Shown piece after piece: positions 26,011-35,414 of a DNA stretch of 64,000 bases. Source of the DNA: CAKZLS01 sp963771545. GTDB lineage: Bacteria > Pseudomonadota > Alphaproteobacteria > Rhodospirillales > Defluviicoccaceae. The DNA lies in NCBI GenBank assembly GCA_963771545.1, contig CAVYTX010000005.1:1-64000 (forward strand), given 5' to 3'. The position numbers and the translations under genes were made by a program. The notes under the pieces were generated by a model. It did no database searches, was not told where the DNA came from, and saw only the letters and a list, made by a program, of their open reading frames with translations. The first letter of the stretch is position 1; every line of letters begins with the position of its first letter.

Positions 26011-28041
26011 CCGAGGGAGGCAAGCGCAGGAGCAGCCGCACCAAGGCATCGACCTCGCCTTTGACGGCGGCGAAGACCTGTTCCGCGCCTGGCGCGACGG
26101 TCTCACCCCCGATCCCGAATCTCACCGTCTCGGCTTGGGCCGATCGTCACCGGGTGCTGAGCCCGCGCGGCGCCAACGAAGCGGGGCCGTGGCGGACGTC
26201 GCGGACGCCGTACCTGCGCGAGATCATGGATGCGCTGTCGCCGTCCCATCCGGCGCAGCGCATCGTGGTGATGAAGGGCGCCCAGATCGGCGCCACCGAG
26301 TTGGGAAACAACTGGATCGGCTACGTCATCCACCACGCGCCGGGGCCGATGCTGGCGGTGCAGCCGACGGTGGAGCTGGCGAAACGGTTCTCGCAGCAGC
26401 GCATCGATCCGCTGATCGAGGAAAGCCCGGTGCCTTGCGCGAGAAAGTGGCGCCGGCGCGCTCGCGCGACTCGGGCAACACGGTGCTGTCGAAGGAATTC
26501 CCCGGCGGCATCCTGGTGATGACCGGCGCCAACTCGGCGGTCGGTCTGCGCTCGATGCCGGTGCGCTACCTGTTCCTCGACGAGGTCGACGCCTATCCGC
26601 CCTCGGCCGACGAGGAAGGCGAGCCGGTGGCATTGGCGGAAGCGCGGACCCGGACGTTCTCATGGCGGCGCAAGGCGTTCCTGGCGTCGACGCCGACGAT
26701 CAAGGGGCTGTCCCGCATCGAGCGCGAGTTCGAGGCCTCGGACCAGCGACGGTATTTCCTGCCGTGCCCCCATTGTGGCGAGCGGCAGTGGCTCAGGTTC
26801 GAGCGGCTCAGGTGGGAGAAGGGCCGGCCGGAGACGGTGGCGTACTGGTGCGAGGGCTGCGAACGGCCGATCGCCGAACATCACAAGACGCGGATGCTGG
26901 CCGAAGGCGAATGGCGGCCGACGGCCGATATCGGCCGATCCGCTGACCATCGGTTTTCATCTCTCGGGCCTCTATTCGCCGGTGGGCTGGCATTCGTGGG
27001 AGCGGATCGCCCGCGAATGGGAGGCGGCGCAGGTGATCCGACGAGGCCGAACGCAGCTTCGTCAACAGCGTGCTCGGCGAGACCTGGATCGAAACCGCGG
27101 CGAGGCGCCGGACTGGCAGCGGCTCTATGATCGCCGCGAGGACTGGCCGCGCGGCACGGTGCCCGAGGGCGGGCTGTTTCTCACCGCCGGCGCCGACGTG
27201 CAGAAGGACCGCATCGAGGTTTCCATCTGGGCCTGGGGCCGCGGGCTGGAGAGCTGGCTGGTCGACCATTTCGTCATCGATGGCGGACCCGGCGATGCCG
27301 CCAGCCTGGGACGCGCTCACTTCGCTGCTCGGCGAGACCTGGCCGCACCAGACCGGGGCCCGGCTGGCCATTGCCCGTCTCGGCATCGACACCGGCTGCG
27401 AGGCGCCGGCGGTCTACGCCTGGACCCGTCGCAGGGCAGAGCCCAGGTGGTCGCCGGTCAAGGGCGTCGAACGGCTTCAACCGTCGGCGCCGGTCAGCGG
27501 ACCCACGTACGTCGATGCCACCGAGGGCGGGGTTAAGATCCGCCGTGGGGCGCGCCTCTGGACCGTGGCGGTCGCCACCTTCAAGAGCGAGACGTATCGG
27601 TTTCTGCGGCTGGAACGCCCGACGGACGAAGAGATCGCGGTGGGTATTGCCTGTCCGGCAGGGTTCGTACATCTGCCCCGCGGCGTCGATGCCGAGTGGG
27701 TGAAGCAACTGGTGGCCGAGCAGCTGGTCACGGTGAAGACCCGGCGCGGCTTCACCCGGCTGGAATGGCAGAAGCTCAGGGAGCGCAACGAGGCGCTGGA
27801 CTGCCGGGTCTACGCCCGCGCCGCCGCCTGGATCGCCGGGGCCGACCGGTGGGGCGAGCGCCGGTGGCGCGAGCTGGAGGCGCAGCTGGGCATCGGTTCC
27901 GATAAGACTTCGTATCCGCTTCGCGCACGCGACGCCGACACCAGAGAAGCCGATGAAACCTCTCCTCCCGCAATCGCCGGACAGATCGCGCCGCGGCCCC
28001 GGCGGGGACGGCGCGTATTCCGATCGAGCTACGTGAGCTGA
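25958..28041 (+). pseudogene. terminase large subunit (GpA family) broken by about six frameshifts
   Basis: Read across frames the whole family is present: LTVSAWADRHRVLSP; the ATPase loop VVMKGAQIGATELGNNW; the Walker B in RYLFLDEVDAYPP; a zinc motif CPHCGERQW with CEGC; and, in the nuclease half, TAGADVQKDRIEVSIWAWG and GIDTGCEAP. Shifts fall near 26110, 26433, 26938, 27037, 27101 and 27300. The enzyme would package DNA by ATP-driven translocation and cut it into genome lengths. With so many shifts it cannot be made as read, yet portal, protease and capsid just downstream are intact, so sequence error is as likely as decay. About 690 aa if repaired. Confidence 0.85.
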
Positions 28042-28042
28042 C

Positions 28043-28255
28043 ATGACCCTGGACGAGATGATCGCACAGCGCGACGCGCTGCTGTCGGCGCGTTATCGCG
28101 GCGTCCGCACCGTGGAATACGACGGCCGCCGCGTGACCTATGCCACCGATGGCGAGATGGCGGCGGCGCTCGCCGATCTGGAACGGCGGATCGATGTGGC
28201 CGATACCGGCGCCCGCCGCCGGCGGATTCTGACATCGGCGACGAAGGGGCTCTGA
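28043..28255 (+). CDS. gpW-like head-tail joining protein
   Basis: This 70-aa protein (MTLDEMIAQRDALLSARYRG, then VEYDGRRVTYATDGEMAAAL and ADLERRIDVA) has the helix - beta hairpin - helix plan of lambda gpW, which closes the portal and prepares the head for the tail. Size and place between terminase and portal agree. Its stop overlaps the portal start. Confidence 0.88.
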   Translation: MTLDEMIAQRDALLSARYRGVRTVEYDGRRVTYATDGEMAAALADLERRIDVADTGARRRRILTSATKGL

Positions 28256-29724
28256 TGCCGGGGATGATCTCGCAGTGGCGCCGCCGGGTTGGCGCGTTCA
28301 TCGGCGGCTTCGAGGCGGGGCTCGGCAACCGCCGGCTCAAGGGCTTCCAGCCGAGCCGGGCGCACGTCAACACGCTGATCGCCGCGGCCGGCGCCGACAT
28401 CACGGCAAGGGCCCGCTGGCTGGCGCGTAACAACGGCTATGCCGCCAATGCCATCGAGAGCTGGGCCGGCAACGTGGTCGGCGCCGGCATCAAACCGTCG
28501 TCGCTGATCGCGGACGCGGCGCTGAAGGCCGAGGTGCAGCGGCTGTGGCTCGACTGGACCGACGACTCGGACGCCGAGGGGTTGACCGACTTCTATGGCC
28601 AGCAACGCCGCGCGGCCCGCGAGGTGTTCCTCGCCGGCGAGGTGTTCTTCCGGTTCCGGCCGCGGCGGCCCGAGGACGGTCTCACGGTTCCGCTGCAGCT
28701 ACAGATGCTGCCGGCGGAGATGCTGCCGCTGACGCGGAACGAGCCGCTCGCGGGCGGCAACACCATCCGCCAGGGCATTGAGTTCGATCGGATCGGCCGC
28801 CGGGTCGCCTACCACTTCCTGCGCCGCCATCCCGGCGACACGACCGACCACGGCCTCGCCGGCGAGACGGTGCGCATTGCGGCCGAAGAGATCATCCACG
28901 TCGTCGATCCGGTCGACGCCGGGCAGCTGCGCGGCGTCTCGCGGTTCGCGCCCGGCCTGGTCAAGCTGTTCCTCCTCGACCAGTACGACGACGCCGAGCT
29001 CGACCGCAAGAAGGTGGCGGCGATGCACGCGCTGTTTATCACCACGCCGGCACCGGCCGAGCCGTTCGACGCCGCCGAGACGACCGACGCCGATGGCGAG
29101 CGGACCATGGATCTGCAGCCGGGCCAGATCGTCATGCTGGAGCCGGGCGAGGAGATCCAGACCTCGGCGCCGGCCGACGTTGGGCAGACCTACGAGCCGT
29201 TCCAGTATCGCACCTTGCTGCAGGTGTCGGCGGCGCTCGGCATCCCGTACGCGTACCTCTCCAACGACATGCTGAAGGCCAACTACTCCAACTCCCGGCT
29301 GGCGTTGCTTGAGTTCCGAAGGCGGATCGAGGCCTACCAGCATGCCGTGATGGTCTGGCAGCTATGCCGGCGGGTGTGGGCGCGGTGGATGGATACCGCC
29401 GTGCTGTCGGGTGCCCTCGCGATTCCGGATTACGGCGCCAAGCCGCGGGACTACCGGGCCTGTGCCTGGCTACCGCCCAAGTGGGACTGGGTCGATCCGC
29501 TGAAGGATGCCCGCGCCGAGATCGAGCAGATCGAGGCCGGTTTGAAGAGCCGGACGCAGGCGCTGGCCGAACGCGGCTATGACGCCGAGCAGGTGGACGC
29601 CGAGATCGCCGCGGACCGGGAGCGCGAGCGGCGGCTCGGGCTCGGCTTCGCCGGCCGGCCGGTCGAGCTTGTGGAACCTGACGACACCGAAGAGACAGCC
29701 CGGGAAGCCATTCCCCAGACCTGA
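28255..29724 (+). CDS. portal protein, lambda family
   Basis: This 489-aa protein forms the dodecameric ring through which DNA enters and leaves the head. Family features are the N-terminal GFQPSRAHVNTLIAAAGADI, ARWLARNNGYAANAIESWAGNVVGAGI near residues 50-75, EIIHVVDPVDAGQLRGVSRF near 220, and YLSNDMLKANYSNSRLALLEFRR near 340. The length is right and the frame intact. The ATG overlaps the gpW stop. The C-terminal 60 residues are polar and variable, as usual. Confidence 0.93.
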   Translation: MPGMISQWRRRVGAFIGGFEAGLGNRRLKGFQPSRAHVNTLIAAAGADITARARWLARNNGYAANAIESWAGNVVGAGIKPSSLIADAALKAEVQRLWLDWTDDSDAEGLTDFYGQQRRAAREVFLAGEVFFRFRPRRPEDGLTVPLQLQMLPAEMLPLTRNEPLAGGNTIRQGIEFDRIGRRVAYHFLRRHPGDTTDHGLAGETVRIAAEEIIHVVDPVDAGQLRGVSRFAPGLVKLFLLDQYDDAELDRKKVAAMHALFITTPAPAEPFDAAETTDADGERTMDLQPGQIVMLEPGEEIQTSAPADVGQTYEPFQYRTLLQVSAALGIPYAYLSNDMLKANYSNSRLALLEFRRRIEAYQHAVMVWQLCRRVWARWMDTAVLSGALAIPDYGAKPRDYRACAWLPPKWDWVDPLKDARAEIEQIEAGLKSRTQALAERGYDAEQVDAEIAADRERERRLGLGFAGRPVELVEPDDTEETAREAIPQT

Positions 29725-29819
29725 GGCATTTATGGAATCTGAAAACCCTGATCGCGGCCCGGCTCGCCGGCCGGCCGCTGGCGATCGCGCCCGCGCGTCT
29801 CGACGGACTGCTGGCGAGC

Positions 29820-31103
29820 GTGCCGGCGCTTGTCGAGCCGGTGAGCCGGTTGGCCATGCCGACGCCCCTCGCTCCGCCGGTGGACCCGAGCATCACCGAC
29901 GCGGGCATTGCGGTCATCCCGATTCTTGGCCCGCTCGTCAGCCGCGGCGACTGGATGACCGGTCTGCTCGGCGCCTTGGAGTACGGCGAGATCGGCGCAA
30001 CGATTGAGAGCGCCGCTCAAGATCCGTCGGTGCGCGGGATCCTCCTCGAGGTGGACTCGCCCGGCGGAGAGGTCGGTGGGCTGTTCGACCTGGTCGAGCG
30101 GATCCGCGCACTCAAGGAGTCCAGCGATAAGCCGCTATGGGCGGTCGCCAGCGAGAGCGCACTGTCGGCGGCCTATGCGATTGCCTCCGTGGCCGACCGC
30201 TTCTATGTCACTCGCACCGGCGAGGTGGGTTCGGTCGGCGTCATTGCCGTGCACATCGACGAGAGCGGCGCCGATGCCATGGCCGGCCTCAAATGGACGC
30301 TGATCCGTGCCGGCGAGCGCAAGACCGACGGCAACCCGCACGAGCCGCTGACGCCGCGGGCCCACGCCGACGTGCAGGCCGACGTCGATCGTCTCTATCG
30401 TCAGCTCGTCGATCTGGTCGCCGCCAACCGCGGTGCGGCGCCGGAGTCGGTTCGGGCAACCGAGGCGGGGATCTACCGTGGCGCCCGTGCCGTCGACACC
30501 GGCCTTGCCGATGGCATCGGTACCGTCGACCAGATGATAGCCGAACTCGCCGCGGTCGTCGAGCCGAAGCAGATCCGCGCCGGACCGAGATCCGCGACCC
30601 GCAACCTCTCCACCCAGCCACTTAAGAGGACATCAGCCATGACCGATCCCGACATCGAGACCTGCGATCTGCCGGTCGAAGAAGACGAGGACAGCCGCGA
30701 GGCGGAGACGCCGAACGAGCAGCCAGTTCAGCCGCCGGTCGCCGCTTCGACCCCGGAACCCTCAAGCACCGCTGTCGTCGATGCCTCTCCCTCGGGAGCT
30801 GGCGAAGACGCCTGCCCTCCAGGGAGCGCTGAAAGCGCCAGCGCGATCGGCGAGCGGCTTCGTGCCGAGTACGGCGAGATTGCCGCTATCGCCGCCCAGG
30901 CCGCTCGGCTCGGCGTCGGCATCGACGCCGCCGACGCCATGCGCCGCGGCCTGAAGCCCGACGCGCTCCGCCGCTCGGTGCTCGATAGCCTGGCAACCCG
31001 ATCCGAGGCCGCCGACGTCGTGGCCGCGTCGACCGCACCGGTCGCAAGCGGCGAAAGCCCCATCGTCAAGCGCGCCCGCGAGCGCGCTTCGACCCGCCCA
31101 TAA
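29820..31103 (+). CDS. S49-family head maturation protease with scaffold C-terminus
   Basis: This 427-aa protein matches lambda gpC. The protease domain (residues 1-250) has LLEVDSPGGEVGG near 80 and the nucleophile region ASESALSAAYAIAS near 110-125, with GEVGSVGVIAVH next; a Lys near 165 would complete a Ser-Lys dyad. The C-terminal 155 residues are acidic and low-complexity, the scaffold part. The GTG at 29820 is the first standard start. The frame is open upstream to a CTG that overlaps the portal stop (CTGA at 29721-29724) and encodes LRHLWNLKTLIAARLAGRPL, which looks like the true N-terminus; an ATG there may have been lost. It processes the prohead during assembly. Confidence 0.88.
   Translation: MPALVEPVSRLAMPTPLAPPVDPSITDAGIAVIPILGPLVSRGDWMTGLLGALEYGEIGATIESAAQDPSVRGILLEVDSPGGEVGGLFDLVERIRALKESSDKPLWAVASESALSAAYAIASVADRFYVTRTGEVGSVGVIAVHIDESGADAMAGLKWTLIRAGERKTDGNPHEPLTPRAHADVQADVDRLYRQLVDLVAANRGAAPESVRATEAGIYRGARAVDTGLADGIGTVDQMIAELAAVVEPKQIRAGPRSATRNLSTQPLKRTSAMTDPDIETCDLPVEEDEDSREAETPNEQPVQPPVAASTPEPSSTAVVDASPSGAGEDACPPGSAESASAIGERLRAEYGEIAAIAAQAARLGVGIDAADAMRRGLKPDALRRSVLDSLATRSEAADVVAASTAPVASGESPIVKRARERASTRP
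30639..31103 (+). CDS. nested scaffold protein inside the protease gene
   Basis: An in-frame ATG at 30639 is preceded by AGAGGA at a spacing of eight bases. It would give a 154-aa acidic protein (MTDPDIETCDLPVEEDED and onward) identical to the protease C-terminus. Lambda makes its scaffold Nu3 in the same way from within gene C. The separate product is inferred from the start signal. Confidence 0.6.
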   Translation: MTDPDIETCDLPVEEDEDSREAETPNEQPVQPPVAASTPEPSSTAVVDASPSGAGEDACPPGSAESASAIGERLRAEYGEIAAIAAQAARLGVGIDAADAMRRGLKPDALRRSVLDSLATRSEAADVVAASTAPVASGESPIVKRARERASTRP

Positions 31104-31115
31104 GGAGATCCGAAC

Positions 31116-31496
31116 ATGCCCGTTCTCACCCAGGACCCGACTCTCGGCGACCTGCTCAAGTACGAACTCAACGCCAACTACTGCCGCGAGACGGTGACGC
31201 TCACGAGCGGCACCAGTTACGCTCTCGGCGCCGTGCTCGGCAAACTCACCGCGGACGGAAAATACACCCTGTCACCGGCGTCCGGAGCCGACGGTTCCGA
31301 GACCGCCATCGCCGTGCTGCTCGAAGCCGTCGACGCGACGGCCGCCGACCGGACCGGCCTGATCGCCGCCCGCGGTCCGGTCATCGTCTCCAAGGACCGG
31401 CTGGTCTTCGATGCCTCCGTCGATCAGGCCGCCGAGATCACCGCCAAGCACGAGCAACTGGCCGCCGCCGGCCTCGTCGCCCGCGACACCGCCTGA
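31116..31496 (+). CDS. head decoration protein (lambda gpD-like)
   Basis: This 126-aa protein binds the outside of the capsid at three-fold sites and stabilises it after expansion. It starts MPVLTQDPTLGDLLKYELN and has YCRETVTLTSGTSYALGAVLGKL, the conserved N-terminal strand of the HDPD family, with AIAVLLEAVDATAADRTGLI in the middle. The ribosome binding site AAGGAG precedes the ATG. The gene order protease - decoration - capsid is lambda-like. Confidence 0.93.
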   Translation: MPVLTQDPTLGDLLKYELNANYCRETVTLTSGTSYALGAVLGKLTADGKYTLSPASGADGSETAIAVLLEAVDATAADRTGLIAARGPVIVSKDRLVFDASVDQAAEITAKHEQLAAAGLVARDTA

Positions 31497-31524
31497 TCCC
31501 CCGATCCCGAAAGGACCTACCACC

Positions 31525-32547
31525 ATGGTTGTTATGATCAACCCGTTCGACGCGGGCGGCTACACGCTCGCCGAGATGACCCAGGCCATCAACATCCTGC
31601 CCAACGTTTACACCCGCCTCGGGCAGATGGGCCTGTTCCGCTTCGAGGGCGTCACCCAGCGCAGTGTCGTCATCGAGCAGGCGGAGGGCGTGCTCAACCT
31701 GCTGCCCACCGTGCCGCTCGGCGGCCCGGCCACCGTCGCCAACCGCGACACCCGCTCGATGCGTTCGTTCACCATTCCCTGGATCCCCCACGACGACGTC
31801 ATCACGCCGCAGGATATCCAGGGCGTGCGCGGCTTCGGCGTCGGCGACGCCGCCGACCCGCTGGCGACGGTGATGGAACGCAAGCTCACCCGCATGCGTG
31901 TCAAGCACGCCCAGACCCGCGAGTACATGGAGGTCAACGCGCTCCGCGGTACCGTCAAGGATGGTGCGGGAGTTACACTCTACGACTACTTCACCGAGTT
32001 CGGGCTCACCCAGCAGGCGGTCGACTTCGTCCTCGGCACCGGCACCACCAACGTTCAGGCCAAGGTGCGCGACGTCTTGCGCAAGATCGAGACCGAGCTC
32101 AAGGGCGAGACGATGACCGGCGTGCTGGCTATGGTGAGCCCGGAGTTCTTCGACAAGCTGATCGGCCATGCCAAGGTGGAGGATGCCTACAAGTACTACT
32201 CGTCCACCGGCGCCCAGCCGCTGCGCGAGGACACCCGCCGGCGGTTCCCGTTCGCCGGCATCGTGTTCGAGGAGTACAACGCCACCGTCACCCTCTCCAC
32301 CGGCGCCACCGAGACCTTGGTTCCGGCCGGCGAGGGCATCGCGCTTCCGCTCGGCACCCTGGACACGTTCGTCACCCACGGCGCGCCGGCCAACCTGATC
32401 GAGACGGTGAACACTGTCGGCCTGCCGATGTACGCCCGTCAGCTCGCGCGGCACGACGGCAGCGCCATCGAGGTCAAGACCGAGGCATCGATCCTGCCGA
32501 TCAACAAGCGCCCGCGTCTCGCGGTCAGGATTCACTCAAGCAATTGA
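31525..32547 (+). CDS. major capsid protein E (lambda gpE-like)
   Basis: This 340-aa capsid subunit has the HK97-type fold of the gpE family. Signatures are the N-terminal NPFDAGGYTLAEMTQAINIL and PNVYTRLGQMGLF, TRSMRSFTIPWIPHDDVITPQDIQG near residue 75, and SPEFFDKLIGHAKVEDAYKYY near 210. The ATG at 31525 follows AAAGGA and is the first residue of the family pattern. The last residues (RPRLAVRIHSSN) reach the usual end, so it is full length. Confidence 0.95.
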   Translation: MVVMINPFDAGGYTLAEMTQAINILPNVYTRLGQMGLFRFEGVTQRSVVIEQAEGVLNLLPTVPLGGPATVANRDTRSMRSFTIPWIPHDDVITPQDIQGVRGFGVGDAADPLATVMERKLTRMRVKHAQTREYMEVNALRGTVKDGAGVTLYDYFTEFGLTQQAVDFVLGTGTTNVQAKVRDVLRKIETELKGETMTGVLAMVSPEFFDKLIGHAKVEDAYKYYSSTGAQPLREDTRRRFPFAGIVFEEYNATVTLSTGATETLVPAGEGIALPLGTLDTFVTHGAPANLIETVNTVGLPMYARQLARHDGSAIEVKTEASILPINKRPRLAVRIHSSN

Positions 32548-32895
32548 GTAAGCGCGGGAGCCGCGGGTATCGACAAGCTGGCTGCGGCTTCACGAAAGTC
32601 AGCCCGTGTTCGCTATCTGCACGGAAGCGGGCGTTTGGGAAGGGCTTGCTCTACGGTCGAAAATACGCCAGGAGCGACATTTGATGCTGGTGGCAATTCG
32701 TCGCGAAGATACATGCTGTCCGCCCCAAAGCGGCAGCCGCAAGCGTCGGAAACGCGGAAGTAGCGGACCCGAACAGCACAAAGGGCGTCAAGAAAACCCG
32801 ATGTGCTCGCGGGAGCGGTGCGCGCATTTAATGGTGGACACACCTGTTCGTAGTAAACCACCTCATGGCCGTCAAGTTGATGCGCTTGGCACGCA
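32548..32895. other. 348-base stretch between capsid and the HNH gene
   Basis: I see no gene here. It lies downstream of both the capsid gene and the converging HNH gene, so it should hold their terminators, but no strong hairpin with a T-run is evident. It is probably part of the inserted cargo segment. Confidence 0.35.
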
Positions 32896-33543
32896 TCACT
32901 CAGCCAGTCGAACGTTCACCTTCACGATGCTGCTCGATTGCCATACGCCTTGCCGAAACTCCGGGCGCGACCGGATATTGCCAAATACATTCGAGGTCTC
33001 GCCAAAACGCGATGCCTTCCACAGTCTGCGTTCTACGGTACCATCTCTATATAGCACCTCAATAATCGCTTCACGGCGTTCCAGCAGCCGCGCCTTGAAG
33101 TCTTCGGGACGTGGGGGATCGAGCGAGATTGGCAGGACGTCGTTAGACGGAGGGGCCTGGTTACCAGGCTCGGCCTTCTGAGCTTCCGTTTCACGAGCGT
33201 TGCCCGATCGGCAAGCTCGAGTGTCGTATTTACGATGGCAGCTTTTGCAAAGGACGAGAATTGCTTTCTCGACGGGGACGTGCTCGCGCTTGAATGCAAG
33301 CTCGAATTCGTGAAGGTCTTTGTCGACTAATGCGCCAGGTTCAGACGTGCCTAAAAGGAGGTCGATAATGTCGGTCCGGTTGCGCCCATGTACATGGGCA
33401 GCGTCCAACTCGCCGACTGCGCCGCAATGCTCACATGCATCGATAGACGCCTTCTGTTTCCGTGTAATCTGATTGACGACATTGCGAAGAAGAGGTCCTA
33501 TGTAGCGCTTAAACTCTTTGGTTGTTCCTTCAAAACGACTCAT
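32896..33543 (-). CDS. HNH endonuclease-like protein, cargo gene in the head module
   Basis: This 215-aa protein lies on the opposite strand to all neighbours. It has a zinc-binding HNH core: CEHCG near residue 37, ELDAAHVHGRNRTD near 47 with the catalytic-type His pair, and LCKSCHRKYD near 97. The C-terminal 70 residues (ERREAIIEVLYRDGTVERRLWKASRFGETSNVFGNIRSRP) form a second domain of unknown role. It may cut DNA and could be a homing-type, superinfection-exclusion or defence gene. The ATG at 33543 lies next to an AT-rich region that probably contains its own promoter. The separate strand and composition mark it as later cargo. Confidence 0.75.
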   Translation of the reverse strand: MSRFEGTTKEFKRYIGPLLRNVVNQITRKQKASIDACEHCGAVGELDAAHVHGRNRTDIIDLLLGTSEPGALVDKDLHEFELAFKREHVPVEKAILVLCKSCHRKYDTRACRSGNARETEAQKAEPGNQAPPSNDVLPISLDPPRPEDFKARLLERREAIIEVLYRDGTVERRLWKASRFGETSNVFGNIRSRPEFRQGVWQSSSIVKVNVRLAE

Positions 33544-33975
33544 CGACTTCCCCTGTGTAGACCTAACGTAGTAAGTTCATCGAACCCTCGCAGGTCCGTT
33601 TAAAATTTGGACTTGAAGTGTGTGCGTTGTGAACTGATAAAATATGGCAATGCTGACTTAAATAATTACTAACAAATATCCCGCATCCTGATTTAATGGA
33701 TTAGTTTTCATTGATACCTGTTATGAGAATATTGCGTGGTTGGCCGGTTAATATGCGGCTAAGGGACCCCAACGATTTTGCATTTTGGGAAATAGTTTAA
33801 CGCGATTTCGAAGCCCTTTCGCGAGCCGCAACGGTAAAGCGTTCGCCGGTCACTTCCGAGACAGGTCATCCAAAGACCTCATCCAAAGACCTGTAATCCA
33901 ACCAGTCCCATTGGCCGCTATCCATTAGGTATCGGCCTCTTTCCGTGAGCCGCTCTCCGAGGAGTTCGCGTTTCT
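33544..33975. other. AT-rich region upstream of the HNH gene
   Basis: Bases 33600-33800 are much richer in A and T than the rest of the prophage and contain no gene. This probably holds the HNH promoter, reading leftward. At about 33865-33893 a 13-base unit (CATCCAAAGACCT) is repeated in tandem. The phage proper resumes at 33976. Confidence 0.5.
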
Positions 33976-34287
33976 ATGCCCGCATTTACCGTGGCTATCG
34001 ATGAGCTGTTCGCCGACCCGAACATCGCGACCGAGGCCATCTATACGCCAGCCGGCGGTGATCCTGTGCCAGTGCGGGTGATCGCCAAGCGCCCCGACGA
34101 GATCGTCGGCTTCGGAGATACCCGCATCCATGCGGCGACGGCGGTATTCGACGTGCGCGTCCCCGAGTTTCCGGCGCCGGCGGAGGGCGATACGCTGGAG
34201 GTCGATGGCCAGACTTTCCTCGTCCAGGGTACGCCGGTGAAGGACCGGGAAGGCCTGATCTGGACGTTGGATACCCGCCCGGCATGA
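33976..34287 (+). CDS. head-tail attachment protein (lambda FII-like)
   Basis: This 103-aa protein (MPAFTVAIDELFADPNIATE, then YTPAGGDPVPVRVI) and the C-terminal DTLEVDGQTFLVQGTPVKDREGLIWTLD fits the FII family of small beta-barrel proteins that sit between the closed portal and the tail. It overlaps the next gene as ATGA. Only the inserted HNH segment separates it from the capsid gene. Confidence 0.85.
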   Translation: MPAFTVAIDELFADPNIATEAIYTPAGGDPVPVRVIAKRPDEIVGFGDTRIHAATAVFDVRVPEFPAPAEGDTLEVDGQTFLVQGTPVKDREGLIWTLDTRPA

Positions 34288-34943
34288 AACTAAGTGCGAC
34301 CATCGCCGGCTCCCTCAAGGCCGGTCTCGTCGCCGAAATGCGTCAGATCGAGCAGGCCGTCGCGGCAGGAGTCAAGCAGGCCGGCGAAGGGCTCAAGGGT
34401 GAGCTGCGCCGCCAGGTGATCACCGCCGGCCTCGGGCAACGGCTGGCCAGGACCTGGCGGAGCCGGACGTATCCCAACCGGGGTCACGATGCTGCCAGCC
34501 TGGTGTGGAGCAAGGCGCCGCAGATCGTCCGTGCCTTCGACGAGGGCGCCGTGATCCGAAGCCGCAACGGGTTCTGGCTGGCGATCCCCTCACCGGAGGC
34601 GCCGAAGCGAGGCCCCACCGGCAAGCGCATTACGCCGGGGATGGTGGAGCAGATGTACGGACGGCGCCTGCGGTTCGTCTACCGACCGAGAGGCGCCTCA
34701 CTTCTGGTCATGGACGGCATGGTGGCACGGGGCGGCAGGCGCGGTGGATTTCGGATGGCATCGACCCGCAAGGCTTCACGAAACCGTGGTGCCTACGTGT
34801 CCACCTCGGGATTGACCACCGTCGTGATGTTCTTCCTCGTCCCGCAGGTCCGATTGCCGAAGCGTCTCGACGTGGCCCGCGCGGCGGAGCGTTGGTCCGG
34901 CCGGCTGCCGGCGTTGATCCTCCGGCACGCGAGAGAGGCCTGA
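34284..34943 (+). CDS. tail completion protein, DUF6441-like
   Basis: This 219-aa basic protein begins MKLSATIAGSLKAGLVAEMR and has KGELRRQVITAGLGQRLARTWRSRTYP near residue 45, then RAFDEGAVIRSRNGFWLAIP. The pattern fits DUF6441, a family occupying the place of lambda gpZ in alphaproteobacterial phages. It probably joins tail to head. The gene sits between the FII-like gene and the tail terminator. Confidence 0.75.
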   Translation: MKLSATIAGSLKAGLVAEMRQIEQAVAAGVKQAGEGLKGELRRQVITAGLGQRLARTWRSRTYPNRGHDAASLVWSKAPQIVRAFDEGAVIRSRNGFWLAIPSPEAPKRGPTGKRITPGMVEQMYGRRLRFVYRPRGASLLVMDGMVARGGRRGGFRMASTRKASRNRGAYVSTSGLTTVVMFFLVPQVRLPKRLDVARAAERWSGRLPALILRHAREA

Positions 34944-34947
34944 GATC

Positions 34948-35385
34948 ATGGCGGCAAGCAAGGCTGAGCAGATTTTGCAGGCGCTGAAGTTGCTACTTGA
35001 AACAGTCCCCGGCGTAGCAGTCGAGCGCAACGCGGCACTGCCCGAAAAGATCCCCGCGGGCGGGCTGATCGTGCTCCGCGACGGCGACCCCGGCGAGCCG
35101 GAGCAGGCCCTCGGCGGCTTCGCCGGCTCCTACTACGGCCACCGGGTGGAGATCGAGATCTACGTCGCGGAAGGAGATGCCACCGCCCGCGATACGGCGT
35201 TTGACACCCTGATCCAGGCGATCGGCGTCGTGCTCGAAGCCGATCCGACCCTCGCTGGCCTCGCTTTCGGCATGACCTACGGCCGGCCTTCGGTCGATGT
35301 CGAGGCGATCGAGGGCGCCGCCGCCATCAAGACCGCAACCCTCGCCGTCGTCATCGACTACGAGACCGACGCTCCACTCGCCTGA
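34948..35385 (+). CDS. tail terminator-like protein
   Basis: This 145-aa protein (KAEQILQALKLLLETVPGVAVERNAALPEKIPAGGLIVLRDGDPG) has strand-rich middle and end parts (YYGHRVEIEIYVAEGD, LAVVIDYETDAPLA). The place just before the tail tube gene, the size and the alpha/beta plan fit gpU-type terminators, which stop tail-tube growth. The family call is by position and general pattern. Confidence 0.7.
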   Translation: MAASKAEQILQALKLLLETVPGVAVERNAALPEKIPAGGLIVLRDGDPGEPEQALGGFAGSYYGHRVEIEIYVAEGDATARDTAFDTLIQAIGVVLEADPTLAGLAFGMTYGRPSVDVEAIEGAAAIKTATLAVVIDYETDAPLA

Positions 35386-35414
35386 TCGTTCACCACAGCA
35401 AGGAGATGTAAGTC

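Noticed and set aside
31438..32535. Long open frame antisense to the major capsid gene
   Set aside because: The capsid frame carries the gpE family signatures; the antisense frame is a product of high GC at third positions.
33865..33893. Tandem 13-base repeat as a possible CRISPR or iteron start
   Set aside because: There are only two units with no spacers and no cas or rep gene, so it is a simple local duplication.
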